Shown here one piece after another: positions 1 through 11,166 of a stretch of 25,199 nucleotides of DNA; the stretch's first letter is position 1; each line of letters starts with the position of its first letter. A model generated the notes under the pieces. It worked only from the letters and a program-made list of their open reading frames with translations, was not told the origin of the DNA and searched no databases. Origin of the DNA: Apostichopus leukothele (taxonomy: Eukaryota > Echinodermata > Holothuroidea > Aspidochirotida > Stichopodidae); contig JAAAKB020315451.1 of the NCBI GenBank assembly GCA_010014835.2, positions 1 to 25,199 of the forward strand. The letters are read 5' to 3'. A program made the translations under genes and the position numbers.

Positions 1-240
1 GGGGGGATCGGTGGTTGATGCGGAGACAAGTTTGATCGAGATGTAGGCCTACTGCAATGTACAGCTCCTGCAGGTTAGCAAAATGATAACAACAGCAGAC
101 TAGTATACGGAATACAGTGGGAGTAAAGAATACAAGCAGTCATTTTTCAGATTGGAGGGATAAACAACCAGAATGCAAAAATGCATTGTGATTTCGATGA
201 TGTAACATGAACAGTTTTCTTCATGAATCTGAAGTAATGT

Positions 241-705
241 ATAGTGAGGGTGTACATGTTTACAAGGGTTTTACGGTTTGACCTCTGATGACCTTTGACT
301 TCGACCAAAAACAATATGCATCTTTTACTCAATGTGGTACTTCAACACACTTCTTGAGATATCGTGTTTACGAGGTTTTCAAAATTTGACAACTGGTGAC
401 CCCAAATGACCTCCACCAAAAACAATAGGCTTCTTGAACCTATTGTGGTACTTCTACACAATAACTATAAAGTTGGTCCGACCTTCGCTTCTTGAGTTAT
501 CGTGTTTACAAGGTTTTCACAGTTTGACCCCTGGTGACCCCAAATGACCATTGACCTCCACCAAAAACAATATACATCTAGTACTCAATGTGGTACTTTT
601 ACACACCAAATATGAAATTACAAGCTGGGCGTCACAAACGCACCCACACATACACCATCATGAATGCAATGGTTACAATTGTCATCGAAACCAAAAATAG
701 AGAAC
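241..705 (+). repeat. Dispersed repeat with about three internal copies of a TGACC-rich unit
   Basis: Three imperfect copies of one unit follow each other. Each reads roughly 'tgtttacaaggttttcacag', then several TGACC words, then 'ccaccaaaaacaata', then 'tggtacttctacaca'. The copies begin near 255, 364 and 505, and the middle one also carries 'ttggtccgaccttcgcttct'. After the last copy comes a tail ending in 'caatggttacaattgtcatc' and 'gaaaccaaaaa'. I recognise this kind of unit and tail as a high-copy dispersed repeat of echinoderm-like genomes, from memory and not from a search. An open frame at 588-857 starts inside it and is probably chance. Ends and class (non-autonomous element or satellite) are uncertain. 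Confidence 0.6.
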
Positions 706-2717
706 TAGTGCAAGCCAAAGTTAGGGGAAAACTGATTTCACTGACAGGCTGCCCCAGCCCTGGCGAAACCAGGAGTAAATATGATACACATGGGCCTATG
801 TCAAACCTTCTATATGGACTCGGTGATGTTGCATTTGTACAAGCAGAGTCACTGTGATCGCCAGGCGTTCTAGATGTAGGCTTTCAAGTTAAAGAATTTA
901 ACACCCAAAAATGTGCTAGGTACAAAATGAAAAACAGAAAATCAGTCGGGAGGGATGGGTGTAGGCGGGACGCGAAATGTTTACTCTCCAGAGTATCTTT
1001 CCCCAGAGAACTACTTAAATATCTAAGCGAACCCTCCTCAACCATGCTAGGAATACCTCGACCGGAAATATAAGTTCAGACACTCAGGATTTTACGAAAC
1101 AGTTGAGGGATTTTCAATCACTGAAATGTCATTTAACTTTTAGCTTGAACTCTACCTTCAGAAAGATGGACAATGATGCTAACAATGTGAGAAGAAGCTT
1201 TTGTTTGGAGATGTCATTTGTGAAATAGTTAAAAACTTTAGGGCAAGTAGTAAATCCTAATTATCAACAAATGTGTGATAAGCTCAGAGAATAGTCTAGT
1301 GTCTGCATATATATACATCATGTTATTTTATTTCAAAACAATTCTGCTTAACTTTTTGAATCATTTGTGTAGCAATTTTAAGTTGGCAATTTTGCTGTGG
1401 AAGGTGAGGTAAAGAATAAACTGTTATACAGAAGGAATATATTTGGTTGTGTCTTGGGTTACAAACATTTACTTTTTTTTTTTTTTGGTGCACCATTAAA
1501 ACCACATTAACTTTGGTACAACGAAAATCCTCTTTTCATTAAATATTTTTAATTTTTTTTTCAGCTGATAGAGGATAGATGATGTCAGTTGAATAGGAAA
1601 TACATTGGATTAGTAGAAAGTACAAACAAATACTAAATCACATTGATGGATCGATCTTCTGTTTAATCCTCTCTTGTTACAGATATAACAATGACTTCAC
1701 TCATCAATATTTTACTGGCATTAGCAAAAAAAGAGAAGAAAAAACAAATTGGAACAGTTCTCAAAATGATAGGTCCTGTGAAAAGTAAACTTTTAGTGGT
1801 TGCATAACATTGTGTGATATCCTTTGAATATCTTAAACCAGCCTCCCTTACATTCAAAAATATATTATATGAGTATTGCACATTAAAACAGAATTGGTCC
1901 CTTCAAGTCTCAAGTCCGCTAAATACAGCTTGCGTGTGAGATGATATGGACCGGCTGCAATGCAGTTAAAGAACAAACTATGATTCTGTAACATCAGAAG
2001 CTTTGAAACAAGCGAAACATTTGGCTGGAGCAGGAATGAAAGCAGGATCAGAAGAAGACCTTTACTCTACTGTCCGAGCATTCAAAGTTGTGCATCACAA
2101 TGCGTACACTGGCATTCACAGATTGACTACCATATATCTAACAATAACCTGTGTTGATTTAGGCAAAATAACAGTCAGATATGGCTAAACTCGATTAACT
2201 CTTCAATTCCACCCGAGAAGCTTATTTTCTGGCCGACGCAGTAGACCAATCAAAAAGTCTGATAATGAATCTATCTGCTAATACTTCTACAATGGTCATG
2301 TTTGAAAACAGTTAAAATTTAAGTAGCTTTCATGTAAGCCATATCGGTAACACCCATGACCTTTAAAATCACATGACACCATCGAACCATCCCTGTGATT
2401 GTTGGTTGAATTATTGAGTTGAATCGTCTAGACGTAACTCAACCTTCAAGGCCCTATTTACATTAGGCCGCAGCACGGTGTTGAACTCTGCACTGGGTGT
2501 TATATGTGTCATGTAGACATGGAGGAAAGATCAGACCCTGTGAATGGTGTTTGACTTGAATGTCAACGCAGCTTGGAGTTGACCAGCGGTAACCATAACC
2601 TCTGTGGTTGTTCGCTACGTGTGTAATTTGACACTATGGTAGAAGGCTTTAGTAGCATCGCTGTACATCACACAGCGTATAGTTTCACTTAAAGAACCTC
2701 ACCTTCCTGGTCAGTGA
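706..2717. other. Intergenic stretch, no gene recognised
   Basis: The sequence is AT-rich with short homopolymer runs, for example poly-T near 1471-1486. Frames of 60-72 codons at 1323-1505, 1663-1881 and 2003-2188 have low-complexity or unremarkable translations with no recognisable motif or convincing splice sites. The part near 2440-2690 looks like a decayed dispersed repeat but I cannot set its ends. Confidence 0.5.
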
Positions 2718-2875
2718 TCATGAACTCGGGATCAGATACCAAGCAATACACACCGAGTGAGGGGGTCAAATCATGAACTCTGAATCAGATACCAAGCAAT
2801 ACACCGAGTGAGGGGGTCAAATCATGAACTCTGTATCAGATACCAAGCAATACACACCGAGTGCGGGGTCAAATC
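2718..2875. repeat. Three-copy tandem repeat, about 52 bp per unit
   Basis: The unit starts 'tcatgaactc' and continues through 'atcagataccaagcaataca' to 'ccgagtgagggggtcaaa'. Copies start at 2718, 2771 and 2822, so the lengths are 53, 51 and about 53 bp. The middle copy has lost one 'ca' of 'acacaccg'. The copies are over 90 percent alike by eye, which suggests a recent local duplication. No coding role is apparent. Confidence 0.85.
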
Positions 2876-3240
2876 CGTAATGTCAACCCAGCAACAGTGA
2901 GGTCAGGTTATGCAGTTAACAACACAAAGTGATGCCTTAAATTTCTACTTACTCCCTCCAATATAAAGGAAATGGTTTAACATTTGTGAAATAAAACAAC
3001 ACTGACCAGCAGAGAATATTTCATGACCTATTTTCCCCATTGCACTTACCAAAATTCATCCCAATATAACACTTTATGACTTTATGACACTATTATAGTG
3101 TTTGTGTTATAACGCCAATCTCATAAATAACATCTTCTAAACTTCTTGTCACCACAAAACTAGGTGACCCAGTTAAGTACAGCCTAAATCAAGTATACAT
3201 AAGCACAGTACATAGCCCATCCCGTTGCCTGGATACCAAA
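2876..3240. other. Probable 3' flank or UTR of the minus-strand coiled-coil gene
   Basis: This stretch lies just beyond the stop codon of the minus-strand gene. No AATAAA is visible on that strand. Two CATAAA variants (plus-strand tttatg at 3073-3078 and 3081-3086) lie about 155-170 nt past the stop and are the best polyadenylation candidates I can see. Nothing else is recognised here. Confidence 0.3.
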
Positions 3241-6200
3241 TCATCTTTGCTTGCTTTTCCGGTCTTTCTCAGTAAGCATCTTATTGATGTAAGCCTCTTG
3301 CTGGATTCTGATGTTGACTTCATCGATTTGTTTTCGGTGGTTTTGTTTCTGCTTTGAGATTCTCTTCTTCAAGTCCTGAATTTTGGTTTGATTCAGATGG
3401 ACTTGATTCTCTTTCTGTTGCTTCTCATAAGCGATCACTGTATACGGTAAAGCACAAGATCTAAGCCTTCAAACATCTCAACAATTATTTTTTCAAAATA
3501 TCAGGGCAAAACTTATCTGATATTGCAGAGCAAAATGCTATGGAATGTGGGCAACTTGCTATACAAGTGTAAAGATGTATATCAGTTTCTTACACACAAC
3601 AAACCAATTTTTTTTTTGCAAGAGACTAAATTCAGAGCTTTAAAGACTGCTACACAAAGTTTAAACACTAAATTATTCATTGCCTATAATTTACATAAAA
3701 AATGACACTCAATTTTAAACGGTAGCAAATTTTCAAGGAAAATCGTCAGCCAATTACACTGTGTTTGAGGGGGAATGAATTACTTGAAAGCATTTCCAAT
3801 GAAATACATCACTAAACACTTCAGGAAGACACAAGATAAGGTATCAAGCAATATGCTAGACAAACTAAAATTCGGATAAACCAAACTGCAGTAACCTTCT
3901 TTGAGATACAGAAGAATTCATTAATTGATTAATTAACTGTTATGTAGTACTTACTGCTGCACTGGGACTCAATTTCAGATTTGTGGGCTGATTCACTCTG
4001 AGCTTCTGCCTTCAGTCTTTCTAAGCTGTTGTATTGATATAAAAAAGAAAAAGAAAGGAAAACAGAACTGTTGAAAACCTTTGCATAGATTTTGTTCTTC
4101 CACAGGAAGAAACCACCCAATGTATCTGATTACTCATCCTCTTAAGGCGTAAATACCCTTTTAAAGCAAAATGGTTGACTTTTAATACGAAAGCGGCTGA
4201 GTATTACTCAAGATTTTATTGATTGCTAGCTAAGATTGACTGCCACGGCATCCTCTTGAACTTTGTCATGAACTGGACAAAAGTAAGTAGTCTATTTTGT
4301 CTATTTGACACTTTTATTGGAAGTCCTAATCAAATACAAGAAGCAAATCTTTATTTCCCCAAATTTTTCACCATTTGAAATGAAAAGTGCGCGTCAACTA
4401 ATATGAGCTGCGGTTTCACAGGCTTGCTAGAGTAACACAACATCTGAAAATTAAACGATTTCATATTAACAGAAACTTCCCAAGATCTAAGACACGTCCC
4501 AGAAGTTTTGTCATTAATGGAGGCTTCCCAAGATCTTAGACACGTCCCAGGAGTTTTGTAATTAACAGAGACTGCCCAAGATCTTAGACACGTCCCAGGA
4601 GTTTTGTACTTAACAGAGACTTCCCAAGATCTAAGACACGTCCCAGGAGTTTTGTACTTAACAGAGACTTCCCAAGATCTAAGACACGTCCCAGGAGTTT
4701 TGTCATTAATGGAGGCTTCCCAAGATCTTAGACACATCCCAGGAGTTTTGTAATTAACGGAGGCTTCCCAAGATCTTAGACACGTCCCAGGTGTTTTGTA
4801 CTTCACAGAGACTGCCCAAGATCTTAGACACGTCCCAGGAGTTTTGTAATTAGCGGAGGCTTCCCAAGATCTTAGACACATCCCAGGTGTTTTGTACTTC
4901 ACAGAGACTGCCCAAGATCTAAGACACGTCCCAGGAGTTTTGTAATTAACGGAGGCTTCCCAAGATCTTAGACACATCCCAGGTGTTTTGTACTTAACAG
5001 AGACTGCCCAAGATCTTAGACACGTCCCAGGTGTTTTGTACTTAACAGAGACTGCCCAAGATTTCAGACACGTCCCAGGAGCTTTGTAATTAACAGAGGC
5101 TTCCGAAGATCTTAGACATGTCCCAGGAGTTTTGTAATTAACAGAGACTTCCTAAGATCTTAGACACATCCCAGGTGTTCTGTAGTTGATGGAGACTTCC
5201 CAAGATCTGAGACACGTCCCAGGAGTTTTGTAATTAACAGAGACTTTATAAGATCTGAGACACGTCCCAGGAGTTCTTTAGTGGATGGAAACTTACCATT
5301 CTTCATATCTTTTCCTCTCTCTTTCCATTTGTGCTTTCAAGATGTCAACTTCTCCTTCTGCAAACTCTCTCCTAAGTCTCTCAGCTTGTAAGTGAGACTG
5401 TGTCTCTAGGTGATGATTTTTTTCCCTCTGAAAGAAAAAGTTTTTGTTTCCACGTTACAAAGATTGTGTGGGACAATAAATTAAATTTGCCATGTTATTT
5501 TTGTATTCAGTCAAAAATGTATCACTTGGATTTGGTGACACAGGCCAGGTCTGTACCTTGAAGTCCACAACATCACCAGGCTTTGCAAAAATTTTGTCAA
5601 GACTCAAATTAATTTTGAAGGATTGCATAATTACATTATATATACAAAAGGATGCATATAACTGCAGTCACAGGTCATAAAAAGCATCTGAAATTTGTGA
5701 AACAGCCACCTTACTCCATAAGGAATATGGCGTGGCATGTTTCTTAACACTTATAAGACCCAGTTAACTAACCACTCTTGGATGCAATTTTATTTGAAAG
5801 CAAAGAAAACTTTGTTGCTTTCATGATAATTTTATACTTGAAAGAATAGATGATACATTAGAAAATGCCTAATGGTCCCCTTGTGCACCATAGTTCATCC
5901 AATATGCCTACAGGTATGACCAATGGGCCTTTTGTTATAGAAAGTACTGTCTGGTCTTGGAAACCAGACTAGTGTCATGGCTTCTTATATCAAATGAAGT
6001 CAGATCATGTTTACTGTACAGAAAAAAAAAACATGAACTCTGAATGGTACATCTTGCCATTGCCAATACAGTAAAAAGATGCTTTGTGAATTTTAGGATA
6101 TATAGTTTAACCTCTGTACCCATCTTATGCTGTCTTTTTTGTCCGTAACATCTCCTTCTAACACACAAAATACTGTGATATTTATGTCCCATTAATGCCA

Positions 6201-7100
6201 CAAAAAAAAAATTAAATGAAGGTATGATCACTAAATGCATTTGTAGAACAGCAATGAAATTATTACCACAATTGCTGAGTAATCACATTGACACTGGCAG
6301 GGATAATGATGTAATGCAAAAGACATTGAAATGATTGCAACTAGCTTTTCTTTCTTTCAATACAAAGACATTAATTACTTACCTCAAGCTCTTCAAAAAG
6401 TAAGTCATACATTTCCTGTTTGACACTTGTCTCAGAGTCAGACTGCGCCTGTGTGTGACTCTGAGGGAGAGAAGAAAATTATCCAAGAGTTTAGCACAAA
6501 TTTCATACTTCATAGACACAACTTCAATGGTAACCACGATAGAACGTTGTCTCAACTGCAACATTTAAATTATTACAAAGTAGTGGCGTTGCTGTGATAT
6601 GAGGTTTCTCTGCAATTAATATCACATTATACTGTTTATCGTATGGCTTGATTTCAACATTCCACAATACCTGTACTTTGAATTCATTAGTCAAATGTCT
6701 TGTTTTGTGTTCATGATTTCATCTATAACTACTGTGGGACCAGAACCTGATATCACTTCTTCTTATGTAGGGCTGTACATTAACGATTGCCCGGGCAATT
6801 AAAAATTATGTCGGCCAAGTAATCATTAAGTCGGGCAAACTCTGTCTTATCTCAACTTGCATGATTGGGATTAGTTCTACAGTGCCCTAGTAATGTATTA
6901 ACGTTAGTACTATTATTAACGTTAGGCCTACTGTAGGCTAGTACTGGGCCTAAGTTAGTAATCTAGCCAAACCTCACCGATTCATTGAACCTCATAAGCA
7001 TTTCTCTTTGAGCTTTGACAACATCTTGGAGTTGCTTATGGACTAGATAACTCGCATCTTCAGACTCGTCCATGTCTGTTGCGCATTCTGTCTGCGCCAT
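3241..7100 (-). CDS. Unrecognised five-exon coiled-coil protein, 199 residues
   Basis: Five exons join in frame with consensus splice sites: 6978-7100, 6383-6460, 5297-5427, 3955-4025 and 3241-3437 (stop TGA at 3241-3243). Donors are GTGAGG, then GTAAGT three times; acceptors end in CAG. The intron phases are 0, 0, 2 and 1, and every junction keeps the frame open, which strongly supports the model. The start ATG at 7098-7100 has G at -3 and G at +4. The product begins MAQTECATDMDESED, is acidic for about 60 residues, then becomes a charged Glu/Lys/Arg/Gln-rich helix (about residues 60-195) typical of coiled coils, ending TEKDRKSKQR. I see no signal peptide, membrane segment or enzyme motif. 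A structural role (centrosome, cilium, kinetochore or synaptonemal type) is possible, but I cannot name the family. Introns are 517, 955, 1271 and 517 bp; the third holds a minisatellite and the first a short dispersed-repeat-like patch with the palindrome ATTGCCCGGGCAAT (6786-6799). Confidence 0.8.
4453..5300 (-). repeat. 48-bp minisatellite, 17 units, abutting a splice donor
   Basis: Seventeen consecutive 48-bp units run from 4453 to 5268 with no length change: the boundary word 'aggagttttg' or a variant recurs at 4501, 4549, 4597 and so on to 5269. An eighteenth, partial unit (5269 to about 5300) runs into the donor of the third exon of the coiled-coil gene. On the minus strand a typical unit contains 'cctgggacgtgtcta', 'agatcttgggaagtctc' and 'gttaattacaaaact'. 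Two sub-types differ mainly in TTGGGAAG against TTGGGCAG and in AATTAC, AAGTAC or AATGAC. The array lies in intron 3. Because 48 is a multiple of three, the minus strand stays open for long stretches (208 codons at 4351-4977), but I do not regard that as a gene. Confidence 0.95.
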
Positions 7101-7654
7101 TACCTTCGCGGATGGACTTTGCTAACAGTTAGTGTAGTGACTTCTTGCCTACATTATATGTGGCCTTCGAATCAAATATCAAGTTTAGCATACGTAAGGG
7201 TGGCATACCCCAATATCAATCCTCCCGGATGTTCTCCTCAAGAAAAGTGCCCAAAAGGCAGAAGGAGAACATCTTTTTTGATAAGTTATCAATCAGGATC
7301 TGTGTTTTTTTTTAGGCTTGCATGTTTGAAGAGCATGAATGGGATTACGTGTGGTGCAAATATTGGATCAATTGAGGCAATTTTAGATCCCTTTAAGCCT
7401 CCGAGGAGCAGAGTATGAAAATTGTTTACTACTGTGAAGAGGTTTGTTTACAAGTGACGAAAACTTCAGGCTCTCGTAGCAAAAGATCTTCACTGTCATG
7501 ATATGGAAATTGATGGTACCATGAAAGGTCAATTTGTCAGCTATCCAGTGATAGGTAGAATTTAGCTAGTGAGAACTTCTATCTAGACTTAGAAAACACA
7601 TTACTTTTGTGATTTAATGTGTAAGTCAATGTGGCTATTAATACGCGTATGCTA

Positions 7655-7688
<34 letters not shown>

Positions 7689-10600
7689 ACGGTAGCTTGC
7701 CTTCATCAAAAAATGAAATTGCGCCATCACCTAACTGCAGTCCAGCGGTAATTATGTAATTGTATAGGAAAAACATAATTGGTAAAACTGTTCTGATGAC
7801 TTCTACTGAGTCAAGTAAAACAAATATTGGAAACGCTTATTTGAAGCACTTTTATGAAGGACTGACCGTTAAATTATTTGTTAGCTTTGTCCATCACAGT
7901 GGCTTAACTCAATTACGAATAAGTGAAGGCGTAGAAACCAGAATGATGTGCATGTGCAGGGGTGGCTGTCTGAATTCCCAATAAGAATGATTTAGTATAG
8001 ATTCCCACGTACTAGCTCAGACTGTTTTATCTCCAAATGGATTCGTTTTCTTTGATTTTCAACTGAATTATGGACTTCTCTTCTTATACTTAGAGTTCCA
8101 CTAAAAATTTGCTATATTTACTAGTTTTTTAATATTTGTTTGTATCATAACGCTGATCTCATATACGTTTATCCGTTCAGCAGCTGTTGCACCTGTCGGG
8201 CGGATACTTACAATCAATTCTGCATAATTCGCGTGCCATGTCTTATTGTATGTTTATAAACAACATCAACATATTTATATCATTATTGCATGCATTGTTG
8301 TAGACTAAGTTAGCTAGTAGCAGTCGTAATGTGTACGTTGAAAGCGGGTCAAACCTAGTACTTGTTTGCCAAAACCATACTTGGCAAGCACTCATACTAG
8401 TCTAACGTTAGTTATTAATACCGTATTCCATACTTTGGCCCAATCTGGTGTTGTTTACCTCAAGTTAAATATCACGCTCGTGTACATCCTGGTGCTCACC
8501 AAATAGTAAAGAAGTCGTCGAACGAAAATATTGGTTCGTCTTATTTATTCCCGCGTTAGTAGTCTAGGCCTAGCTTAGTTAGCCTAGTACTACTAGTAGT
8601 ATTATCTGTCCCAGGGAATAATTAGACCTACTGTTAGACATAACATTAGTTTGGGCTTGACCTGTGTCCTACTGTAGGATATCATGAAAGTAATATGACA
8701 GAGGTTGTTCAACAAAACAGGCAGAATGCAATGCAACTAGGCCTACAACTTTTTCTCTGAGTCTGTGGGACTTTCCTTTCTTGAGCCCATCAAGATAGGC
8801 CTACACTAGCTAGCTCCATTGTCAAGTTTCACTTGGCATTGATATCGCAGTCAGCGAAGCAAACAGGCCACATTTGAATGATTTTGGAAAGTTTCAGCAC
8901 ATTTTTGTGCAAAGCAATAGCGCTGGGCTAATTGAGTAATAGTTCTTAACACCTTTCACCTAGGCATTGTAGCCATCAGCACAAACAGAGCCACAACTCC
9001 AAACACCTTTCTGTACAACATAATAGGCCTAATGATACTTGGAACATTTCACGTGTTCAATGTAGCCAACGGAGCCACTAAGGAGACTCCTGTTGGACTT
9101 GAAAAGGTTTCTGTACAAAATGTCAATGGCATAAGTCCTGTACTAAAACATGTGTTGTGTTTTTCTCTAAAGCAAGTCAATGTGTGATTGGAAAGCAGGA
9201 AAGTTGTTAATTGTTTTCATTGGCTGAGAAGCCATCATTTGATGAGGGGTTGTTTGAGAGTAGCGTTTGGAAAGGTTGAACTGAATTAGTTAGTCCTAGG
9301 CATGCACATAGTGCATAGAGATTTGTAGATCAGTATGTAGTACTAGGCCTTTACACATATTGTAACAAATAAATAAAGGGTCCAGTCATGGGGGTTATTA
9401 TTTGTCACTACATCGAAGTGTATTTATTGCCAAACTTCAACAGAGTCTTACCAAGATAAAAAAAAAACATCTCGTCTTTACAAACTCTTAAGTAATAACT
9501 GCCTCCCAATTCTTTCCAAACCCTATTTAAAGAAACATGTATGCAACACGCACCATTCAAACAAATGACACACATCACTAGCAACACACACAACCACATT
9601 CATAAACAAATGCACAGTTGACACACACATTATTGCAATCACACATTGTTACACATATGTTATGATAAATGAATGCATTTGATCAAAACCTTTCTCAGGC
9701 AGGAAAATAGTAAGATATTTTGCACTTAAAATCTCTAGTAGTAGCACTTGACAAAAAGAAGAAAGGGGCTATCACCAACTGATGACTATAGAAAAGAATA
9801 CATATGATGTATTCCTCCCGCTATTACTTCAAATAAATGTAACTAATAATTACAGAACAATCAGTACTAACATTTTATTGTGGAATTTATGGCCATAGTA
9901 CACTTACAGTAGTACCAGCTTGGAACAGGTATAGTTTTAAATTTTTGGGTTCTCATTCCCATCAATATGTGCAATATACTGCAATCATACAGTGTTACAT
10001 ATTGGACCTAGGGCTTGAATGTTAACCTAAGCCGCTATGTTCATTCAATCATAACAGTTTAATGTATAACTGTACTTCACAATTTTGTCACCAGCTTTCC
10101 ATACATCAATGTATTTATTAGAATAAATAATAGTCAAATGACAAGCCCAAATTCTGGTCAAGGTGTTTATTTTTATGGATGCCTACCACTTCATAGCCTA
10201 CTCGGCGACCATATATATCGAGGCCTGCTCTTTAAAATGTCAGAAACCTGAAATCTGTCTGTGCATCTCATACCTACACAGCACTGTACATATATACTGT
10301 ACCAATAAAGCAACCTAGAATACTGTATGATGTCATGTTTGATGTCATACTGTAGTGTTGTCATTACTTAGTACATTAACCTCTGTATTGAGGAGAAAGG
10401 TAAATATATGGGCAGAGTAACTTCCTGTCCCATCCTCTGTAACCCATTGTTAAAATTTTCACAAAATGAAATTTAAATCATGGAGTCCTCAACATGTTTA
10501 TATACCAACTATTTGCTACATGTCAAAAACAAACTTTGAATAAATTATCAAATTATATATTTTGTCTTCATAGCCATTGCTTCTTCTTGACTTAGGAAGC

Positions 10601-11041
10601 AAGGTAGAAACCTACTATACGTTCCCGTGGGATTGTAGTAATAATTGATTCGCATTGAAAAAAATCAACTCAAGAAACTGCTTTATATGTTTGATGGACG
10701 GTAGTGCATCAATCAATTATATGGTGTCTATGTCTACACCCTAATTTATAAATCCATGCAAAATGGCGTTCTGCTTATCAGCCTATGATAGAATGCTTTT
10801 TGTATACAATATCTTTAGAACTTGAAACATTTTCCTCCTCATCCATGGTAAAAGACAAGAAAAAGGGAATGTCTTAATTGCATCTTCCAAGATGTGGAAA
10901 GAAGCAGGGAACTGCTAATTACCCTGACAGGAGGTACAATATATAGTTGGCTTGTATCATTGTATTCAGGTTCATACAATATTGAAAGTTGTGTGTGGTA
11001 AATATCAACTCTGGAAACCTTTCCAAATTTTGTACTTCCAG
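7101..11041. other. Long intergenic stretch with no recognisable gene
   Basis: It holds many 'taggcct' and 'tactgta' words, an (AT)15 run and AT-rich sequence. The first 100 bp or so should contain the promoter of the minus-strand coiled-coil gene, but I see no diagnostic box. A 99-codon plus frame at 7119-7418 starts 19 bp from that gene's ATG on the other strand and has no recognisable motif. Frames at 7760-7984 and 9408-9599 are also unconvincing. Confidence 0.45.
7657..7686. repeat. (AT)15 microsatellite
   Basis: Fifteen perfect AT repeats. It is flanked by GCTACC on the left (7651-7656) and GGTAGC on the right (7691-7696), an inverted pair around the run that could allow a cruciform. 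Confidence 0.95.
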
Positions 11042-11166
11042 GCTTTAATTTTTTCCCCTCTCGGCATCAACCTTATTCATCTTCAATGTTGACTGTAATG
11101 GACGGGAATCTGGATCCTTTTGCAGAGTTCATGTGGATGGAAGAGCAAGACGCATTTGATCTAAAG
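11042..11166 (+). CDS. PAIP2-like exon (PABP-interacting segment), partial gene
   Basis: Reading from the ATG at 11098-11100 (G at -3, G at +4) gives 23 codons, MDGNLDPFAEFMWMEEQDAF then DLK, ending at a phase-0 donor AAG|GTACAA after 11166. The run DPFAEFMWMEEQ closely matches, from memory, NPFAEYMWMENE of animal PAIP2, the poly(A)-binding-protein-interacting translational repressor, at the start of its PAM1 region. A likely acceptor (cttccag) precedes 11042, and the frame is open from there, so an earlier start at 11086 or an upstream exon is possible. I looked for the rest of the family (the acidic Trp-rich stretch and the C-terminal PAM2 motif, like NPNAKEFVP) on this strand to the window end and did not find it. 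Either the next intron is very long, spanning opposite-strand genes, or this is an isolated exon copy. Confidence 0.6.

Noticed and set aside
588-857. An 89-codon plus-strand frame
   Set aside because: It begins within the dispersed repeat and shows no recognisable domain or splice logic.
4351-4977. A 208-codon minus-strand frame of 16-residue repeats
   Set aside because: It lies in the intron of a well-supported gene, arises from a 48-bp minisatellite, and has no start context, splice support or natural end of its own.
4453-5300. CRISPR-like array
   Set aside because: The units are contiguous with no unique spacers and sit in an intron of a eukaryotic gene.
7119-7418. A 99-codon plus-strand frame divergent from the coiled-coil gene, with an 11-bp inverted repeat (7228-7238 and 7263-7273)
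   Set aside because: Translation has no motif and includes a poly-T stretch; an 11-bp inverted pair at this spacing is expected about once in a window this size.
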